Assembly (NCBI RefSeq): GCF_014206815.1
Contig: NZ_JACHNP010000001.1
Location: 710,456 to 774,455 of the forward strand
Reading direction: 5' to 3'
Source: Xanthomonas sp. F10
GTDB taxonomy: Bacteria; Pseudomonadota; Gammaproteobacteria; Xanthomonadales; Xanthomonadaceae
DNA length: 64,000 nucleotides
Below, one piece after another: positions 28,440 to 38,180 of the stretch. The translations under genes and the position numbers were made by a program. How positions within the stretch are numbered: position 1 is the stretch's first letter; every line of letters starts with the position of its first letter. The notes under the pieces were generated by a model. The model was not told the DNA's origin. It saw only the letters and a list, made by a program, of their open reading frames with translations, and ran no database searches.

Positions 28440-28591
28440 ACTGCACGCGCTGCGGTGCCGCCCGTCTACCATGTCCGCAGCGCCCCGCGATGCGGAGGCG
28501 GCGACCGTAGCGCCGGCATGCCGGCCTGCGCTTCCACCATGCAGGCAAAGAGGGAGGGAGGTCGATCGGTGCGAGCCGGTCTGCCGCTTCG

Positions 28592-30793
28592 ATGCTGAAG
28601 ATGATCTGCTTGGCCGCCACCTTGGGTGCTGCGGCGTCGGCGTCTGCTGGACAGACGTCATTGCAATGGCGTGGCCAGACCGCGCAGGCCGAGGCCAGGG
28701 CCGACGGCGGGTTCGTGCTGCACGCGGCGCAGAGCACGCGCACGGTGCCGGCACAGCCACTGCGCAGCGAGACCGACAGTCCGCTGTTCGACGCGCTGTT
28801 CGCGCTGGCGCAGCAGGAGTTGCGCGACGATCAGGTGCAGGCAATCCGCGACCCGGCGTTCGATCACGGCAAGCCGTTGTCGTGCGATTGCTACCAGACC
28901 GGCGAGCGCTGGCCCTACGTGTGGACCCGCGACGTCAGCTATGCCGCGGACCTGGCCCTGGCGCGGCTGGATCCGGAGCGCACGCGGCGCTCGCTGCGCT
29001 TCAAGCTGTCGCCGATGCGTGGCGCCGATGCGCTGCCGGGGCTGTTCGTGGCGCAGGACACCGGCTCCGGCGGCAGTTGGCCGGTGAGCAGCGATCGCGT
29101 GGTGTGGTTCCTGGCCGCGCGGCACCTGCTGGACGAACCGGGCTTCGCCGCCGACACCCGCGCCGCGCTTGCCGCCACGCTGGCGCAGGACCGCGCGTTC
29201 GCATTCGACCCGCGCATCGGGCTGTACCGTGGCGAAACCTCGTTCCTGGACTGGCGCGAGCAGACCTATCCGGCCTGGACCCGCGAGGACGTCGGCTTCA
29301 TCGCCAGCTCCTTCGCGCTGTCGACCAACGTGCTGCACTACCAGGCGCTGCGCCTGGGCGAGCGCCTGGCCCGGGAGCAGGGCGACACGCAGGCGGCCAC
29401 GCGTTACGCCGGTTGGGCCGATGCGCTGCGCCAGGCGATCGCGCAGCGCTTCTGGCGCGAGGACCGCGGCACCTACGTCAGCTACATCGGCACGGCCGAG
29501 CACCCGGTGCGCTACGAACGCTACGATCTGCTGGGCCTGTCGCTGGCGGTGCTGGCCGACGTGCTGCCGCCCGAGCGCGCGCGCCAGGCGCTGGCGCGCT
29601 ATCCCGCGGTGGAGGCGGGCAGCCCGGTGGTGTGGCCGCAGCAGCGCGAGGTGCCGATCTACCACAACCGGGCGATCTGGCCGTTCGTCAGCGCCTATGC
29701 GCTACGCGCGGCGCGGCACGCCGACGACAGTGCGCGCATCGACCTGGAAGTGCGCTCGCTGCTGCGCGGTGCCGCGCTGGCCGGCTCGAACATGGAGAAC
29801 TACGAGTTCCTGAGCCAGGCCGCGCATGTCGACGACGGTCCGCGCAGCGGCCCGGTGGTCAATTCGCCCCGGCAACTCTGGTCGGTGGCCGGCTACCTGG
29901 CGATGGTGATCGAGGGTGTGTTCGGCGTGGAGGACGACGGCCGCGTGCTGCCCAAGCTGCCCACCAGCCTGGTGCCGCTGCTGTTCGGCGAGCGCCAGGA
30001 AATCGCGCTGCAGTTGCAGGACCGGCGCATCGTGTTGCGGCGGCCGGCGCAGCTGCAGGGCGATCTGCTGATTGCCGGCAAGACCCGGCGTCAGGACGGC
30101 GTGACCACCGTCAACCTGGTGCCGCGCCACAGCGGCAGCGCACCCCTGCACATGCTGACGGCCGCCGATGCCTTCGCGCCGCTGGCGCCGCCGGCGCCGC
30201 AGCTGCGGCGCGAGGCGCAGGGCTGGCGCGTGCAGGCGGCCGCAGACACGGTGCTGTATGTCGATGGGCAGCCGCGCGCGGGCAGCGCCGACGGCGCGTT
30301 GCTGCCGCTGGTCGCGCACGTGCAATGCCTGAGCCTGACCCGGCGCGGGACGCGCTGGGAGTCGCTGCACAGTCCCACCGTCTGCGTCGGCGACGTCGCG
30401 CGCGTGGAAGGTGCCGACGCCTGGACGTGGACGGCGCCGCGCGATGGCGCGTACCGGTTGAGCCTGCGCTACGTCAATGCGCATGGCCCGATCAACACCG
30501 GTGTCACCGCGGCGGTCAAGCGCCTGCAGGTGCAGTGCGGCGCGGCGCCACCGCAGACGCAGCCGCTGGTGATGCCGCACAGCGTGGGCGAGCAGACCTC
30601 CACCGCCGCCGTGTTCACGCTGCAGGCCGGGCAGCGCTGCCACGCACGGCTGGTGCCGGCGGCGAACATGAGTGCGCTGCAGCATTTCGCGCGCTACACC
30701 GGAGGGCAGGGCGGCGCCGATGGCGTGGTCAATGCCGCCGACGTCGCCGCATTGTTGATCGCGCCGATCGGCGCTGCCGGAGGTCGCCCATGA
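28592..30793 (+). CDS. exported (alpha/alpha)6-barrel glycosidase, family not assigned
   Basis: A 733-residue protein with a short signal peptide (MLKMICLAATLGAAASASAG). The body, about residues 55-500, looks like a six-hairpin (alpha/alpha)6 glycosidase: GERWPYVWTRDVSYAADLAL, SGGSWPVSSDRVVWFLAARH, FLDWREQTYPAWTREDVGF and YEFLSQAAH. Acidic residues in these blocks (WTRD, DWRE) are candidate catalytic groups. The C-terminal 230 residues look like beta-sandwich or accessory modules. I cannot assign a GH family with confidence; GH15-like glucan-active enzymes share this fold. No ribosome binding site is near the ATG; the GGGAGGGAGG sequence lies about 33 bases upstream and is not in a position to serve it. 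The stop overlaps the MFS gene by 4 bases (ATGA). Confidence 0.72.
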   Translation: MLKMICLAATLGAAASASAGQTSLQWRGQTAQAEARADGGFVLHAAQSTRTVPAQPLRSETDSPLFDALFALAQQELRDDQVQAIRDPAFDHGKPLSCDCYQTGERWPYVWTRDVSYAADLALARLDPERTRRSLRFKLSPMRGADALPGLFVAQDTGSGGSWPVSSDRVVWFLAARHLLDEPGFAADTRAALAATLAQDRAFAFDPRIGLYRGETSFLDWREQTYPAWTREDVGFIASSFALSTNVLHYQALRLGERLAREQGDTQAATRYAGWADALRQAIAQRFWREDRGTYVSYIGTAEHPVRYERYDLLGLSLAVLADVLPPERARQALARYPAVEAGSPVVWPQQREVPIYHNRAIWPFVSAYALRAARHADDSARIDLEVRSLLRGAALAGSNMENYEFLSQAAHVDDGPRSGPVVNSPRQLWSVAGYLAMVIEGVFGVEDDGRVLPKLPTSLVPLLFGERQEIALQLQDRRIVLRRPAQLQGDLLIAGKTRRQDGVTTVNLVPRHSGSAPLHMLTAADAFAPLAPPAPQLRREAQGWRVQAAADTVLYVDGQPRAGSADGALLPLVAHVQCLSLTRRGTRWESLHSPTVCVGDVARVEGADAWTWTAPRDGAYRLSLRYVNAHGPINTGVTAAVKRLQVQCGAAPPQTQPLVMPHSVGEQTSTAAVFTLQAGQRCHARLVPAANMSALQHFARYTGGQGGADGVVNAADVAALLIAPIGAAGGRP

Positions 30794-32274
30794 GGGACGT
30801 GGCCCGCGCCAAGCCGGCGCTGTCGTTCTGGCAGATCTGGAACATGTGCTTCGGCTTCCTGGGCATCCAGTTCGGCTTCGCGCTGCAGAACGCCAACGCC
30901 AGCCGCATCTTTCAGACCCTGGGCGCCGACATGGATCAGGTGCCGGGGCTGTGGATCGCCGCACCGCTGACCGGCCTGATCGTTCAGCCCATCGTCGGCT
31001 ACCTGTCCGACCGCACCTGGAACCGCTTCGGCCGGCGTCGGCCGTACTTCATGGTCGGCGCGCTGTTCACCACGCTCGCCTTGCTGGTGATGCCGAACTC
31101 GCCGGCGCTGTGGGTGGCGGCCGGGACGCTGTGGGTGCTGGACGCCTCGATCAACATCTCGATGGAGCCGTTCCGCGCGTTCGTCGGCGACCAGCTGCCG
31201 CCGCGCCAGCGCGCCAGCGGCTATGCGATGCAGAGCTTTTTCATCGGCGTCGGCGCGGTGGTGGCGAGCATGCTGCCGTGGCTGCTGGCGCATTGGGGCG
31301 TGAGCAACACCGCCGCCCCCGGCGAGGTGCCGGCGACGGTGCGCTACGCGTTCTATCTCGGCGGCGCGGTGTTGTTCCTGTCCATCGGCTGGACCGTGCT
31401 GCGCACCCGCGAGTATCCGCCCGAGGACCTGCACGGCTTCGACGACGCCGCCGCGGCGGCCACCGCGACGCAGCCGTGCCGTGCCGATGGCGCCGCGGCG
31501 CTGTGGTGCGCGGTGGGCATCGCCGGGGCGGCGGCCATCGCCTTCAGCGACGGCGATCGCATGCTGTACGTGCTGGCCGGGCTGTGTCTCGGCTACGGCG
31601 TGCTGCAGGGCATGGCACCGCGCCTGCGCCGTGGGCACATGCTGGCGTCCATCGTCTGCGATCTGCAGACCATGCCGCAGGCGATGCGGCGCCTGGCCTG
31701 GGTGCAGTTCTTCTCCTGGTTCGCCCTGTTCGCGATGTGGATCTACACCACCGCCGCGGTCACCCAGACCCACTACGGCACCCACGACGCGACCTCGGCC
31801 GCGTACAACGACGGGGCAAATTGGGTCGGCGTGCTGTTCGCCGCCTACAACGGCTTCGCCGCACTGGCCGCGATCGCCATTCCGCTGCTGGTGCGCGCCT
31901 GCGGGCTGCGCATGAGCCATCTGCTCAACCTGTGCCTGGGGGCGGCCGGCCTGCTGTCGTTCCTGTGGATCCGCGATCCGCAGTGGCTGCTGTTGTCCAT
32001 GGTCGGCGTGGGCTTCGCCTGGGCCTCGATCCTGTCGCTGCCCTACGCCTTGCTATCGGACAGCGTGCCGGCGGCGAAGATGGGCGTGTACATGGGCATC
32101 TTCAATTTCTTCATCGTGATCCCGCAGTTGGTCGCGGTCAGCGTGCTGGGCTTCGTGCTCACGCACTGGCTTGGCGGCCGGCCGCTGTACGCGCTGGCGA
32201 TCGGCGGCGGCAGCCTGCTGGTGGCGGCGCTGTGCGTGCTGTGGGTGCCGTCGGATTCGGGAGCGAATGCATGA
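30790..32274 (+). CDS. MFS sugar (maltose/alpha-glucoside) transporter
   Basis: A major-facilitator permease of 494 residues, ATG overlapping the upstream stop. About 12 membrane helices are visible. The family loop signature is GYLSDRTWNRFGRRRPYF, between helices 2 and 3, resembling the sucrose/maltose carrier group (MalY of Caulobacter, plant-type SUC carriers). The N-terminus SFWQIWNMCFGFLGIQFGFA is typical of this group in Xanthomonadaceae TonB-linked loci. It should carry glucose, maltose or short dextrins from the periplasm to the cytoplasm by proton symport. The exact sugar is inferred from the neighbouring alpha-glucan enzymes. Its stop overlaps the amylase start (ATGA), so the three genes form one coupled operon. 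Confidence 0.88.
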   Translation: MRDVARAKPALSFWQIWNMCFGFLGIQFGFALQNANASRIFQTLGADMDQVPGLWIAAPLTGLIVQPIVGYLSDRTWNRFGRRRPYFMVGALFTTLALLVMPNSPALWVAAGTLWVLDASINISMEPFRAFVGDQLPPRQRASGYAMQSFFIGVGAVVASMLPWLLAHWGVSNTAAPGEVPATVRYAFYLGGAVLFLSIGWTVLRTREYPPEDLHGFDDAAAAATATQPCRADGAAALWCAVGIAGAAAIAFSDGDRMLYVLAGLCLGYGVLQGMAPRLRRGHMLASIVCDLQTMPQAMRRLAWVQFFSWFALFAMWIYTTAAVTQTHYGTHDATSAAYNDGANWVGVLFAAYNGFAALAAIAIPLLVRACGLRMSHLLNLCLGAAGLLSFLWIRDPQWLLLSMVGVGFAWASILSLPYALLSDSVPAAKMGVYMGIFNFFIVIPQLVAVSVLGFVLTHWLGGRPLYALAIGGGSLLVAALCVLWVPSDSGANA

Positions 32275-33962
32275 TTGATCGGATGTCGCTGTTGGCGCTG
32301 GCCCTGCTGGGTGCTTGCGCTGCGTCGGTGCAGGCCCAGGCCCAGGCGCCGGCGCAGGAGGAGTTCTACGGCACGCTGGAACCGTTCGCCAGCGAGGCGG
32401 TGTACTTCGTGGTCACAGATCGCTTCGTCAACGGCGACCCGGGCAACGATCATCGCGACCAGGGCGGCGCGCATCGCACCTTCGACATCCCGATCCCGGC
32501 GCCGCCCGGCGAGAGCGACAACATCGGCTACCTCGGCGGCGACTTCAAGGGCGTGGTCGACAACGCCGGCTACATCCGCGACCTGGGGTTCGGCGCGGTG
32601 TGGATCACCCCGATCGTCGACAACCCGGACGAGGCCTTCACCGGCGGCAAGCCGATCACCTGGGGCAGCTCGCTGAGCGACCGCGGCAAGACCGGCTACC
32701 ACGGCTACTGGGGCGTCAACTTCTACAAGCTCGACGAGCATCTGCCGAGCCCGGGCCTGGATTTCGCCGGCTTCACTCAGGCGATGCACGCGCAGCAGCT
32801 GAAGGTGGTGCTGGACATCGTCGGCAACCACGGCTCGCCGGCCTGGACCATGCCCAAGCGCCAGCCGATGTTCGGTCAGGTGTTCGACCGCAACGGCAAG
32901 CTCATCGCCGATCACCAGAACCTGCCGCCGTCCAGGCTCGACCCGGCGCACAACCCGCTGCACGCGTTCTACAACACCGGCGGCAACCTGGCGCAGTTAT
33001 CCGATTTCAACGAGCGCAACCCGGCGGTGATGGAGTATCTGGTCGGTGCCTACTCGCAATGGCTGGGGCAGGGCGCCGACGCGTTCCGCATCGACACCAT
33101 CGGCTGGATGCCGGACAGTTTCTGGCACGAGTTCGTGCGCCGCATCCGCGCGCAGCGCCCGGGCATGTTCATGTTCGGCGAGGACTTTGACTACAACGCG
33201 CACAAGATCGCCGGCCACACCTGGGCCGGCAACGCCGGCGTCAGCGTGCTGGATTTCCCGCTCAAGCAGGCGCTGGCGGCAACGTTCGGCCACGCCCAGC
33301 GCGGCTACGAGACGCTGCAGCCGGCGCTGTACCTGGAGCGCGGCCCGTACGCCAATCCGTACGAACTGATGACCTTCTACGACAACCACGACATGGCGCG
33401 GCTGGACGCCAGCGACGCCGGTTTCATCGACGCGCACAACTGGCTGTTCACCGCGCGCGGCATCCCGGTGATCTACTACGGCTCGGAGACCGGCTTCATG
33501 CGCGGCCGCGCCGAGCATGCCGGCAACCGCAACTACTTCGGCCAGGAGCGGGTGGATGCCGCCCCGTCCAGTCCGATCTTTGCGCCGCTGCGGCGCATCG
33601 CCACGCTGCGCCAGCGCAGCCCGGCGCTGCAGCGCGGCCTGCAGCTCAACCTGCAGTTGTCCGGTGACCAAGCGGTGTTCTACCGGGTGTTCCAGCACGC
33701 GGGCAGCACCCAGACCGCGCTGGTGCTGCTGAACAAGAGCGACACGCCACGCACGCTGGAGGTGCGCCGCTACCTGCAGCCCGGCACCTGGCACGACGGC
33801 TGCGACGGCAGCGCCACCGAGGTGACCGATGCGTTGCGCGCCGAGGTGCCGGCACACGGCGTGCGCGTGTTCCTGTCCGATGCGCCGATCGTGCGCCCGG
33901 ACCTGCGCGCGCGGCTGCGCTGGTTGATGGCGGCCAAGGACGGCGTCGCGCCGACGCCCTGA
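32271..33962 (+). CDS. exported GH13 alpha-amylase
   Basis: A GH13 enzyme of 563 residues. The ATG overlaps the MFS stop; a second ATG four codons later would also give a signal peptide. The export signal (LLALALLGACAASVQAQAQA) could be cut as an ordinary signal or lipidated at Cys16 (GAC); the lipobox is not ideal. The barrel motifs are complete: VVTDRFVNGD, DIVGNHGSP, nucleophile Asp275 in AFRIDTIGWM, acid/base Glu304 in MFGEDFDYN and the third Asp in YDNHDMAR (Asp374). The inserted B domain contains WGSSLSDRGKTGYHGYWGVN, as in periplasmic or surface amylases. It should cut starch-like glucan to maltodextrins for the TonB receptor. It is the last gene of the three-gene operon. Confidence 0.9.
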   Translation: MIDRMSLLALALLGACAASVQAQAQAPAQEEFYGTLEPFASEAVYFVVTDRFVNGDPGNDHRDQGGAHRTFDIPIPAPPGESDNIGYLGGDFKGVVDNAGYIRDLGFGAVWITPIVDNPDEAFTGGKPITWGSSLSDRGKTGYHGYWGVNFYKLDEHLPSPGLDFAGFTQAMHAQQLKVVLDIVGNHGSPAWTMPKRQPMFGQVFDRNGKLIADHQNLPPSRLDPAHNPLHAFYNTGGNLAQLSDFNERNPAVMEYLVGAYSQWLGQGADAFRIDTIGWMPDSFWHEFVRRIRAQRPGMFMFGEDFDYNAHKIAGHTWAGNAGVSVLDFPLKQALAATFGHAQRGYETLQPALYLERGPYANPYELMTFYDNHDMARLDASDAGFIDAHNWLFTARGIPVIYYGSETGFMRGRAEHAGNRNYFGQERVDAAPSSPIFAPLRRIATLRQRSPALQRGLQLNLQLSGDQAVFYRVFQHAGSTQTALVLLNKSDTPRTLEVRRYLQPGTWHDGCDGSATEVTDALRAEVPAHGVRVFLSDAPIVRPDLRARLRWLMAAKDGVAPTP

Positions 33963-34050
33963 GCGCAGCGGAAGGCGCTGTGTCGCCGCGCGGGCCTGTG
34001 GGGGGGCGCGAGGTGCGGTGAGCGCGGCTGCGTCAGGTCGCCGGTGTCCT

Positions 34051-34094
34051 GGGCCGATCCCGGGCGGATGCGTTGCCGCGACCCGGATCGGCCC
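34051..34094. terminator. stem-loop between convergent amylase and lacI-type genes
   Basis: GGGCCGATCC-c-GGG pairs with CCCGGATCGGCCC (13 bp, one bulge, 17-base loop). There is no T-run on either side. It lies next to the LacI-family stop and could end transcripts from both directions. Confidence 0.5.
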
Positions 34095-34095
34095 G

Positions 34096-35160
34096 TCAGC
34101 TGCGCAGCGAGGAGCCGCGCAGCGCCAGCGTGACCGGCAGGGTGCGGCTGCTCACCGGCTGCCCGGCGATCTGCGCCAGCAGCGTGTCGACCAACACCGC
34201 ACCGGCCAGCTTGGTGTCCTGCTGCACCGTCGACAGCGCCGGATCGACGCTGGCGGCCACCGGGATATCGTCGAAGCCGGCCAGGGCCACGTCCTCGGGC
34301 ACGCGCAGGCCGTGCTCGCGCAAGGCCTTCAACGCGCCGATCGCGATCAGGTCGCTGGCGGCGAACAGCGCATCGAAGCGCTCGCCGCGGCCGAGCAGGG
34401 CCAGGGCCGCCTCGTAGCCGGACTGCTCGGTGGTGATCGCATCGACCTGGAGTGCCGGCGTGGCGTCGGCGCCGGCCGCGCGCAGCGCCTGCAGATGGCC
34501 GCGGTAGCGTTCCAGGAATTCGGGGTAATGGTTGGAGGCGTCGCCGAGAAAGGCGATGCGGCGGCGGCCCTGCGCCAGCAGATGCGCGGTGATGTCGTGG
34601 CCGCCCTGGAAGTTGTCGCTGCCGATCGACACTCCCGGCTGCCCGGGCAGCACCGCGCCCCAGCGCACGAAATGGGTGCCCTGGTCGACCAGGTGCTGCA
34701 GCCGCTGCTGCGCCTGCAGGTAGTCGCCGTAGCCGAGCAGGATCAGCCCGTCGGCCTTCTGGCTGTCGCCGTAGTCGGCGCGCCAGTTGTCCGACAGTTG
34801 CTGGAACGACACCAGCAGGTCGTAGCCGTGACGGGCGCAGGCGCGGGTGATCGACCCCAGCATCGAGTGGAAGAACGGGTTGATCAGCGAGTCGTCGGTG
34901 GTCGGGTCTTCGAAGAACAGCAGCGCCAGGGTGCCGGCATTGCGCAGGCGCAGGCTGGAGGCGTGCTTGTCGACCTTGTAGTTCAGCTCGCGCGCGATCG
35001 CCAGGATCTTGCGCCGGGTCTGCTCGTTGACGGCCGGGCTGCCGCGCAGGGCGCGCGAGACGGTGGGTTGCGACACGCCTGCCAGGTAGGCGATGTCCAG
35101 CGATGTGGCCTTGCCTTTGATGACGGCGCGTCCGATGCGGAGAAAGCGAACGCCCAGCAT
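34096..35160 (-). CDS. LacI-family transcriptional regulator of the alpha-glucan locus
   Basis: A LacI/GalR repressor of 354 residues, taking the ATG at 35160; the open frame extends further but that part has no family features. The N-terminal helix-turn-helix and hinge read TSLDIAYLAGVSQPTVSRAL, then NEQTRRKILAIARELNY. The periplasmic-binding-like effector domain follows, with the usual FDALFAASDLIAIGALKAL and VALAGFDDIPVA. No ribosome binding site is obvious before the ATG. It is convergent to the amylase operon and divergent to thrS, so it is probably transcribed alone. The shared 14-mer upstream of all sugar genes of this locus is the best candidate binding site; none is seen before its own gene. 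The ligand is likely maltose or a related sugar (inference). Confidence 0.9.
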   Translation of the reverse strand: MLGVRFLRIGRAVIKGKATSLDIAYLAGVSQPTVSRALRGSPAVNEQTRRKILAIARELNYKVDKHASSLRLRNAGTLALLFFEDPTTDDSLINPFFHSMLGSITRACARHGYDLLVSFQQLSDNWRADYGDSQKADGLILLGYGDYLQAQQRLQHLVDQGTHFVRWGAVLPGQPGVSIGSDNFQGGHDITAHLLAQGRRRIAFLGDASNHYPEFLERYRGHLQALRAAGADATPALQVDAITTEQSGYEAALALLGRGERFDALFAASDLIAIGALKALREHGLRVPEDVALAGFDDIPVAASVDPALSTVQQDTKLAGAVLVDTLLAQIAGQPVSSRTLPVTLALRGSSLRS

Positions 35161-35272
35161 GCCACGGCGGCCGCTGCAGCTCTTGCTGCGGCGCAGCGAG
35201 ATTGCAGGCGCGCCAACGACGCCGGCGGTGTCCGGGAACGGCCCGTCACAGGCTGCGCGCCAGCCTTGCCCG

Positions 35273-35301
35273 TGACCAATCGGTCGCTTTTGGTTTACTA
35301 T
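35273..35301 (+). promoter_or_regulatory. candidate promoter of thrS
   Basis: TGACCA (35273-35278), 17 bases, TACTAT (35296-35301), in the divergent lacI-thrS region. A leader of about 200 bases would follow. Confidence 0.35.
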
Positions 35302-35410
35302 CTGCCCACTATCTAAGCCGGACATGGTGGCCCGCGGCGACGCCGGCCGAGCGTGCGACATGAGCACTACCACCGCCCTCGCGTGAGTTCCCGCCCAAGG
35401 CTGTCCGAGC

Positions 35411-35435
35411 AGGCGCCCTTGTGGCGCCTTCTTTC
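35411..35435 (+). terminator. small hairpin in the thrS leader
   Basis: AGGCGCC / GGCGCCT with loop CTTGT, followed by TCTTTCT. It is terminator-like and lies 76 bases before the thrS start, so it could attenuate thrS. Beyond the candidate promoter, the rest of the 350-base lacI-thrS gap holds nothing I recognise. Confidence 0.4.
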
Positions 35436-35510
35436 TGTCCCGCGCTCAGTCGCGACTGCCACCACGGTGGCGTGGACGCCGTCCTCCCGTTTCCCTTTCC
35501 GCCGACTCCC

Positions 35511-37415
35511 ATGATCACGATCACGCTCCCCGACGGCAGCCGCCGCGAATTCGAACATCCCGTCAGCCCCATGGACGTGGCCCAGTCCATCGGTCCCGGC
35601 CTGGCCAAGGCCACCATCGCCGGCCAGGTCGACGGCCGCCTGGTCGACGCCTGCGACGTCATCGACCACGACGCCAGCCTGCGCCTGATCACCGCCAAGG
35701 ACGCCGAGGGCGTGGAGATCATCCGCCACTCCTGCGCGCACCTGGTCGGCCACGCGGTCAAGCAGCTGTATCCCGAGGTCAAGATGGTGATCGGCCCGGT
35801 CATCGCCGAGGGCTTCTACTACGACATCTACAGCGAGCGCCCGTTCACCCCCGAGGACCTGGCGGCGATCGAGAAGCGCATGCAGGAACTGATCGCGCAG
35901 GACTACGACGTGATCAAGAAGGTCACCCCGCGCGCCGAGGTGATCGAACTGTTCAAGCAGCGCGGCGAGGACTACAAGCTGCGCCTGATCGAGGACATGC
36001 CCGACGACGTCACCGCGATGGGCCTGTACTACCACCAGGAATACGTGGACATGTGCCGCGGTCCGCACGTGCCCAACACGCGCTTCCTCAAGGCCTTCAA
36101 GCTGACCCGCATCTCCGGCGCCTACTGGCGCGGCGACGCCAAGAACGAGCAGCTGCAGCGCATCTACGGCACCGCCTGGGCCGACAAGAAGCAGCTCGAG
36201 GCCTACATCCTGCGCATGGAGGAGGCCGACAAGCGCGACCACCGCAAGATCGGCAAGCAGCAGGACCTGTTCCACCTGCAGGAAGAGGGCCCGGGCCTGG
36301 TGTTCTGGCACCCCAAGGGCTGGTCGATCTGGCAGGTGGTCGAGCAGTACATGCGCAAGGTCTACCGCGACAGCGGCTACGGCGAGGTGCGCTGCCCGCA
36401 GATCCTGGACGTGTCGCTGTGGCAGAAGTCCGGCCACTGGGACAACTACCAGGACAACATGTTCTTCACCGAGTCGGAGAAGCGCACCTACGCGGTCAGG
36501 CCGATGAACTGCCCGGGCCACGTGCAGGTGTTCAACCAGGGCCTGCACAGCTACCGCGACCTGCCGATCCGCTACGGCGAGTTCGGCGCCTGCCACCGCA
36601 ACGAGCCGTCCGGCGCGCTGCACGGCATCCTGCGCGTGCGCGGCTTCACCCAGGACGACGGCCACATCTTCTGCACCGAGCAGCAGATCGAGGCCGAGGT
36701 CACCGCCTTCCACCAGCAGGCGCTGAAGGTGTACGGCGACTTCGGCTTCGACGACATCCAGATCAAGATCGCCTTGCGCCCGGAAAAGCGCCTCGGCGAC
36801 GACGCCACCTGGGACAAGGCCGAGGCCGCGCTGCGCGCCGCGCTCGGCGCCTGCGGGGTGGAGTGGCAGGAACTGCCGGGCGAGGGCGCCTTCTACGGCC
36901 CGAAGATCGAGTACCACCTGAAGGACGCGATCGGCCGCACCTGGCAGCTCGGCACCATGCAGGTGGACTTCATGATGCCCGGCCGCCTCGGCGCCGAGTA
37001 CGTGGACGAGCACAGCCAGAAGAAGCATCCGGTGATGCTGCACCGGGCCATCGTCGGCTCGATGGAGCGCTTCATCGGCATCCTGATCGAGCACCATGCC
37101 GGCATGTTCCCGGCCTGGCTGGCGCCGGTGCAGGCCGTGGTCATGAACATCACCGATGCTCAGGCAGACTATGTAGACAACGTGCGGAAACTCCTTGCAA
37201 ATCAAGGCTTCCGCATCGAGGCCGATTTGCGGAACGAAAAAATCGGCTATAAGATTCGCGAACACACGCTGCAGCGGGTGCCGTACCTGTTGGTGGCGGG
37301 CGACCGCGAGACGGAAAACGGCGCGATTGCGGTCCGCACGCGATCGGGGGAGGATCTGGGCACCATGTCGGTCGCCGCCTTCGCCGAACGGCTGCGCGCC
37401 GAGCAGTTGGCGTGA
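35511..37415 (+). CDS. thrS: threonyl-tRNA synthetase
   Basis: Class II synthetase that charges tRNA-Thr, 634 residues, the normal length with the ATG at 35511 ([17 protein letters not shown]). The N-terminal TGS domain (1-60) is followed by the editing domain with [19 protein letters not shown]. The catalytic core contains the zinc Cys in [12 protein letters not shown], motif 2 [15 protein letters not shown] and motif 3 within [20 protein letters not shown]. The C-terminal anticodon domain ends in LRAEQLA. It heads the conserved thrS-infC-rpmI-rplT-pheS-pheT-ihfA cluster. Confidence 0.98.
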   Translation: MITITLPDGSRREFEHPVSPMDVAQSIGPGLAKATIAGQVDGRLVDACDVIDHDASLRLITAKDAEGVEIIRHSCAHLVGHAVKQLYPEVKMVIGPVIAEGFYYDIYSERPFTPEDLAAIEKRMQELIAQDYDVIKKVTPRAEVIELFKQRGEDYKLRLIEDMPDDVTAMGLYYHQEYVDMCRGPHVPNTRFLKAFKLTRISGAYWRGDAKNEQLQRIYGTAWADKKQLEAYILRMEEADKRDHRKIGKQQDLFHLQEEGPGLVFWHPKGWSIWQVVEQYMRKVYRDSGYGEVRCPQILDVSLWQKSGHWDNYQDNMFFTESEKRTYAVRPMNCPGHVQVFNQGLHSYRDLPIRYGEFGACHRNEPSGALHGILRVRGFTQDDGHIFCTEQQIEAEVTAFHQQALKVYGDFGFDDIQIKIALRPEKRLGDDATWDKAEAALRAALGACGVEWQELPGEGAFYGPKIEYHLKDAIGRTWQLGTMQVDFMMPGRLGAEYVDEHSQKKHPVMLHRAIVGSMERFIGILIEHHAGMFPAWLAPVQAVVMNITDAQADYVDNVRKLLANQGFRIEADLRNEKIGYKIREHTLQRVPYLLVAGDRETENGAIAVRTRSGEDLGTMSVAAFAERLRAEQLA

Positions 37416-37478
37416 CACCACCCTGGCGCGGACGGAGCCTCCGTCCGCGCCAGTCCGATTCCCCTGGGAGATTGCAAC

Positions 37479-38003
37479 ATCAGTACCCCTGACAACAAAC
37501 AGAACCGCAAGAACCAAGAGATCCGCGTGCCGCGCGTGCGCGTGATCGGCGCAGACGGCGAGATGGTCGGCGTGTTGAGCCGCGACGAAGCGCTGGCGAT
37601 GGCCGAGGAAGACGGTCTGGATCTGGTCGAGATCCAGCCGCAGGCCGACCCGCCGGTCTGCAAGATCATGGACTTCGGCAAGTTCAAGTTCGAGCAGCAG
37701 AAGAAGGCCAACGAAGCCAAGAAGAAGACCAAGCAAGTCGAGATCAAGGAAATCAAGTTCCGTCCGGTCACGGACGAGGGCGATTACCAGATCAAGCTGC
37801 GCAACATGCGTCGCTTCCTCGAAGAGGGCGACAAGGTCAAGGTCAACATCCGTTTCCGCGGTCGCGAGATGAGCCATCAGGAGCTCGGTCGCGAAATGGC
37901 CGCGCGGATCGAGGCCGATCTGGGCGAGGACATCGTCATTGAATCGCGCCCGCGCCTGGAAGGCCGGCAGATGGTGATGATGATCGCGCCGAAGAAGCGC
38001 TGA
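37479..38003 (+). CDS. infC: translation initiation factor IF-3, ATC start
   Basis: IF-3 binds the 30S subunit and controls start-codon choice. The family N-terminus requires translation from the ATC at 37479 ([20 protein letters not shown], first residue Met), behind GGGAG with 8 bases spacing; no ATG, GTG or TTG fits. Rare start codons in infC allow autoregulation, because IF-3 discriminates against them. The product has 174 residues: N-domain with [20 protein letters not shown], the basic linker ([20 protein letters not shown]) and the C-domain with [13 protein letters not shown]. It follows thrS by 63 bases. Confidence 0.96.
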   Translation: MSTPDNKQNRKNQEIRVPRVRVIGADGEMVGVLSRDEALAMAEEDGLDLVEIQPQADPPVCKIMDFGKFKFEQQKKANEAKKKTKQVEIKEIKFRPVTDEGDYQIKLRNMRRFLEEGDKVKVNIRFRGREMSHQELGREMAARIEADLGEDIVIESRPRLEGRQMVMMIAPKKR

Positions 38004-38026
38004 TCCGCGGAGCGCAGCCCAGGATC

Positions 38027-38056
38027 GCGCCCCGCCGCTGGTGGGGGCGCGGTTTC
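38027..38056 (+). terminator. weak stem-loop after infC
   Basis: GCGCCCC / GGGGCGC with a 10-base loop, followed by GGTTTCCC. The T-run is poor, so termination may be partial. Confidence 0.4.
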
Positions 38057-38180
38057 CCGGCACCTGTGCCCCAGTCCCTTCTGACCTCCGAGCGCAGCGC
38101 TGCTGCGCCGTCGCGGCGTGGCCACGCGTTGCGCAGCCTTGCCGACTCCCGGCGCGCAATCGCCAGTCGAACTGCATGAT

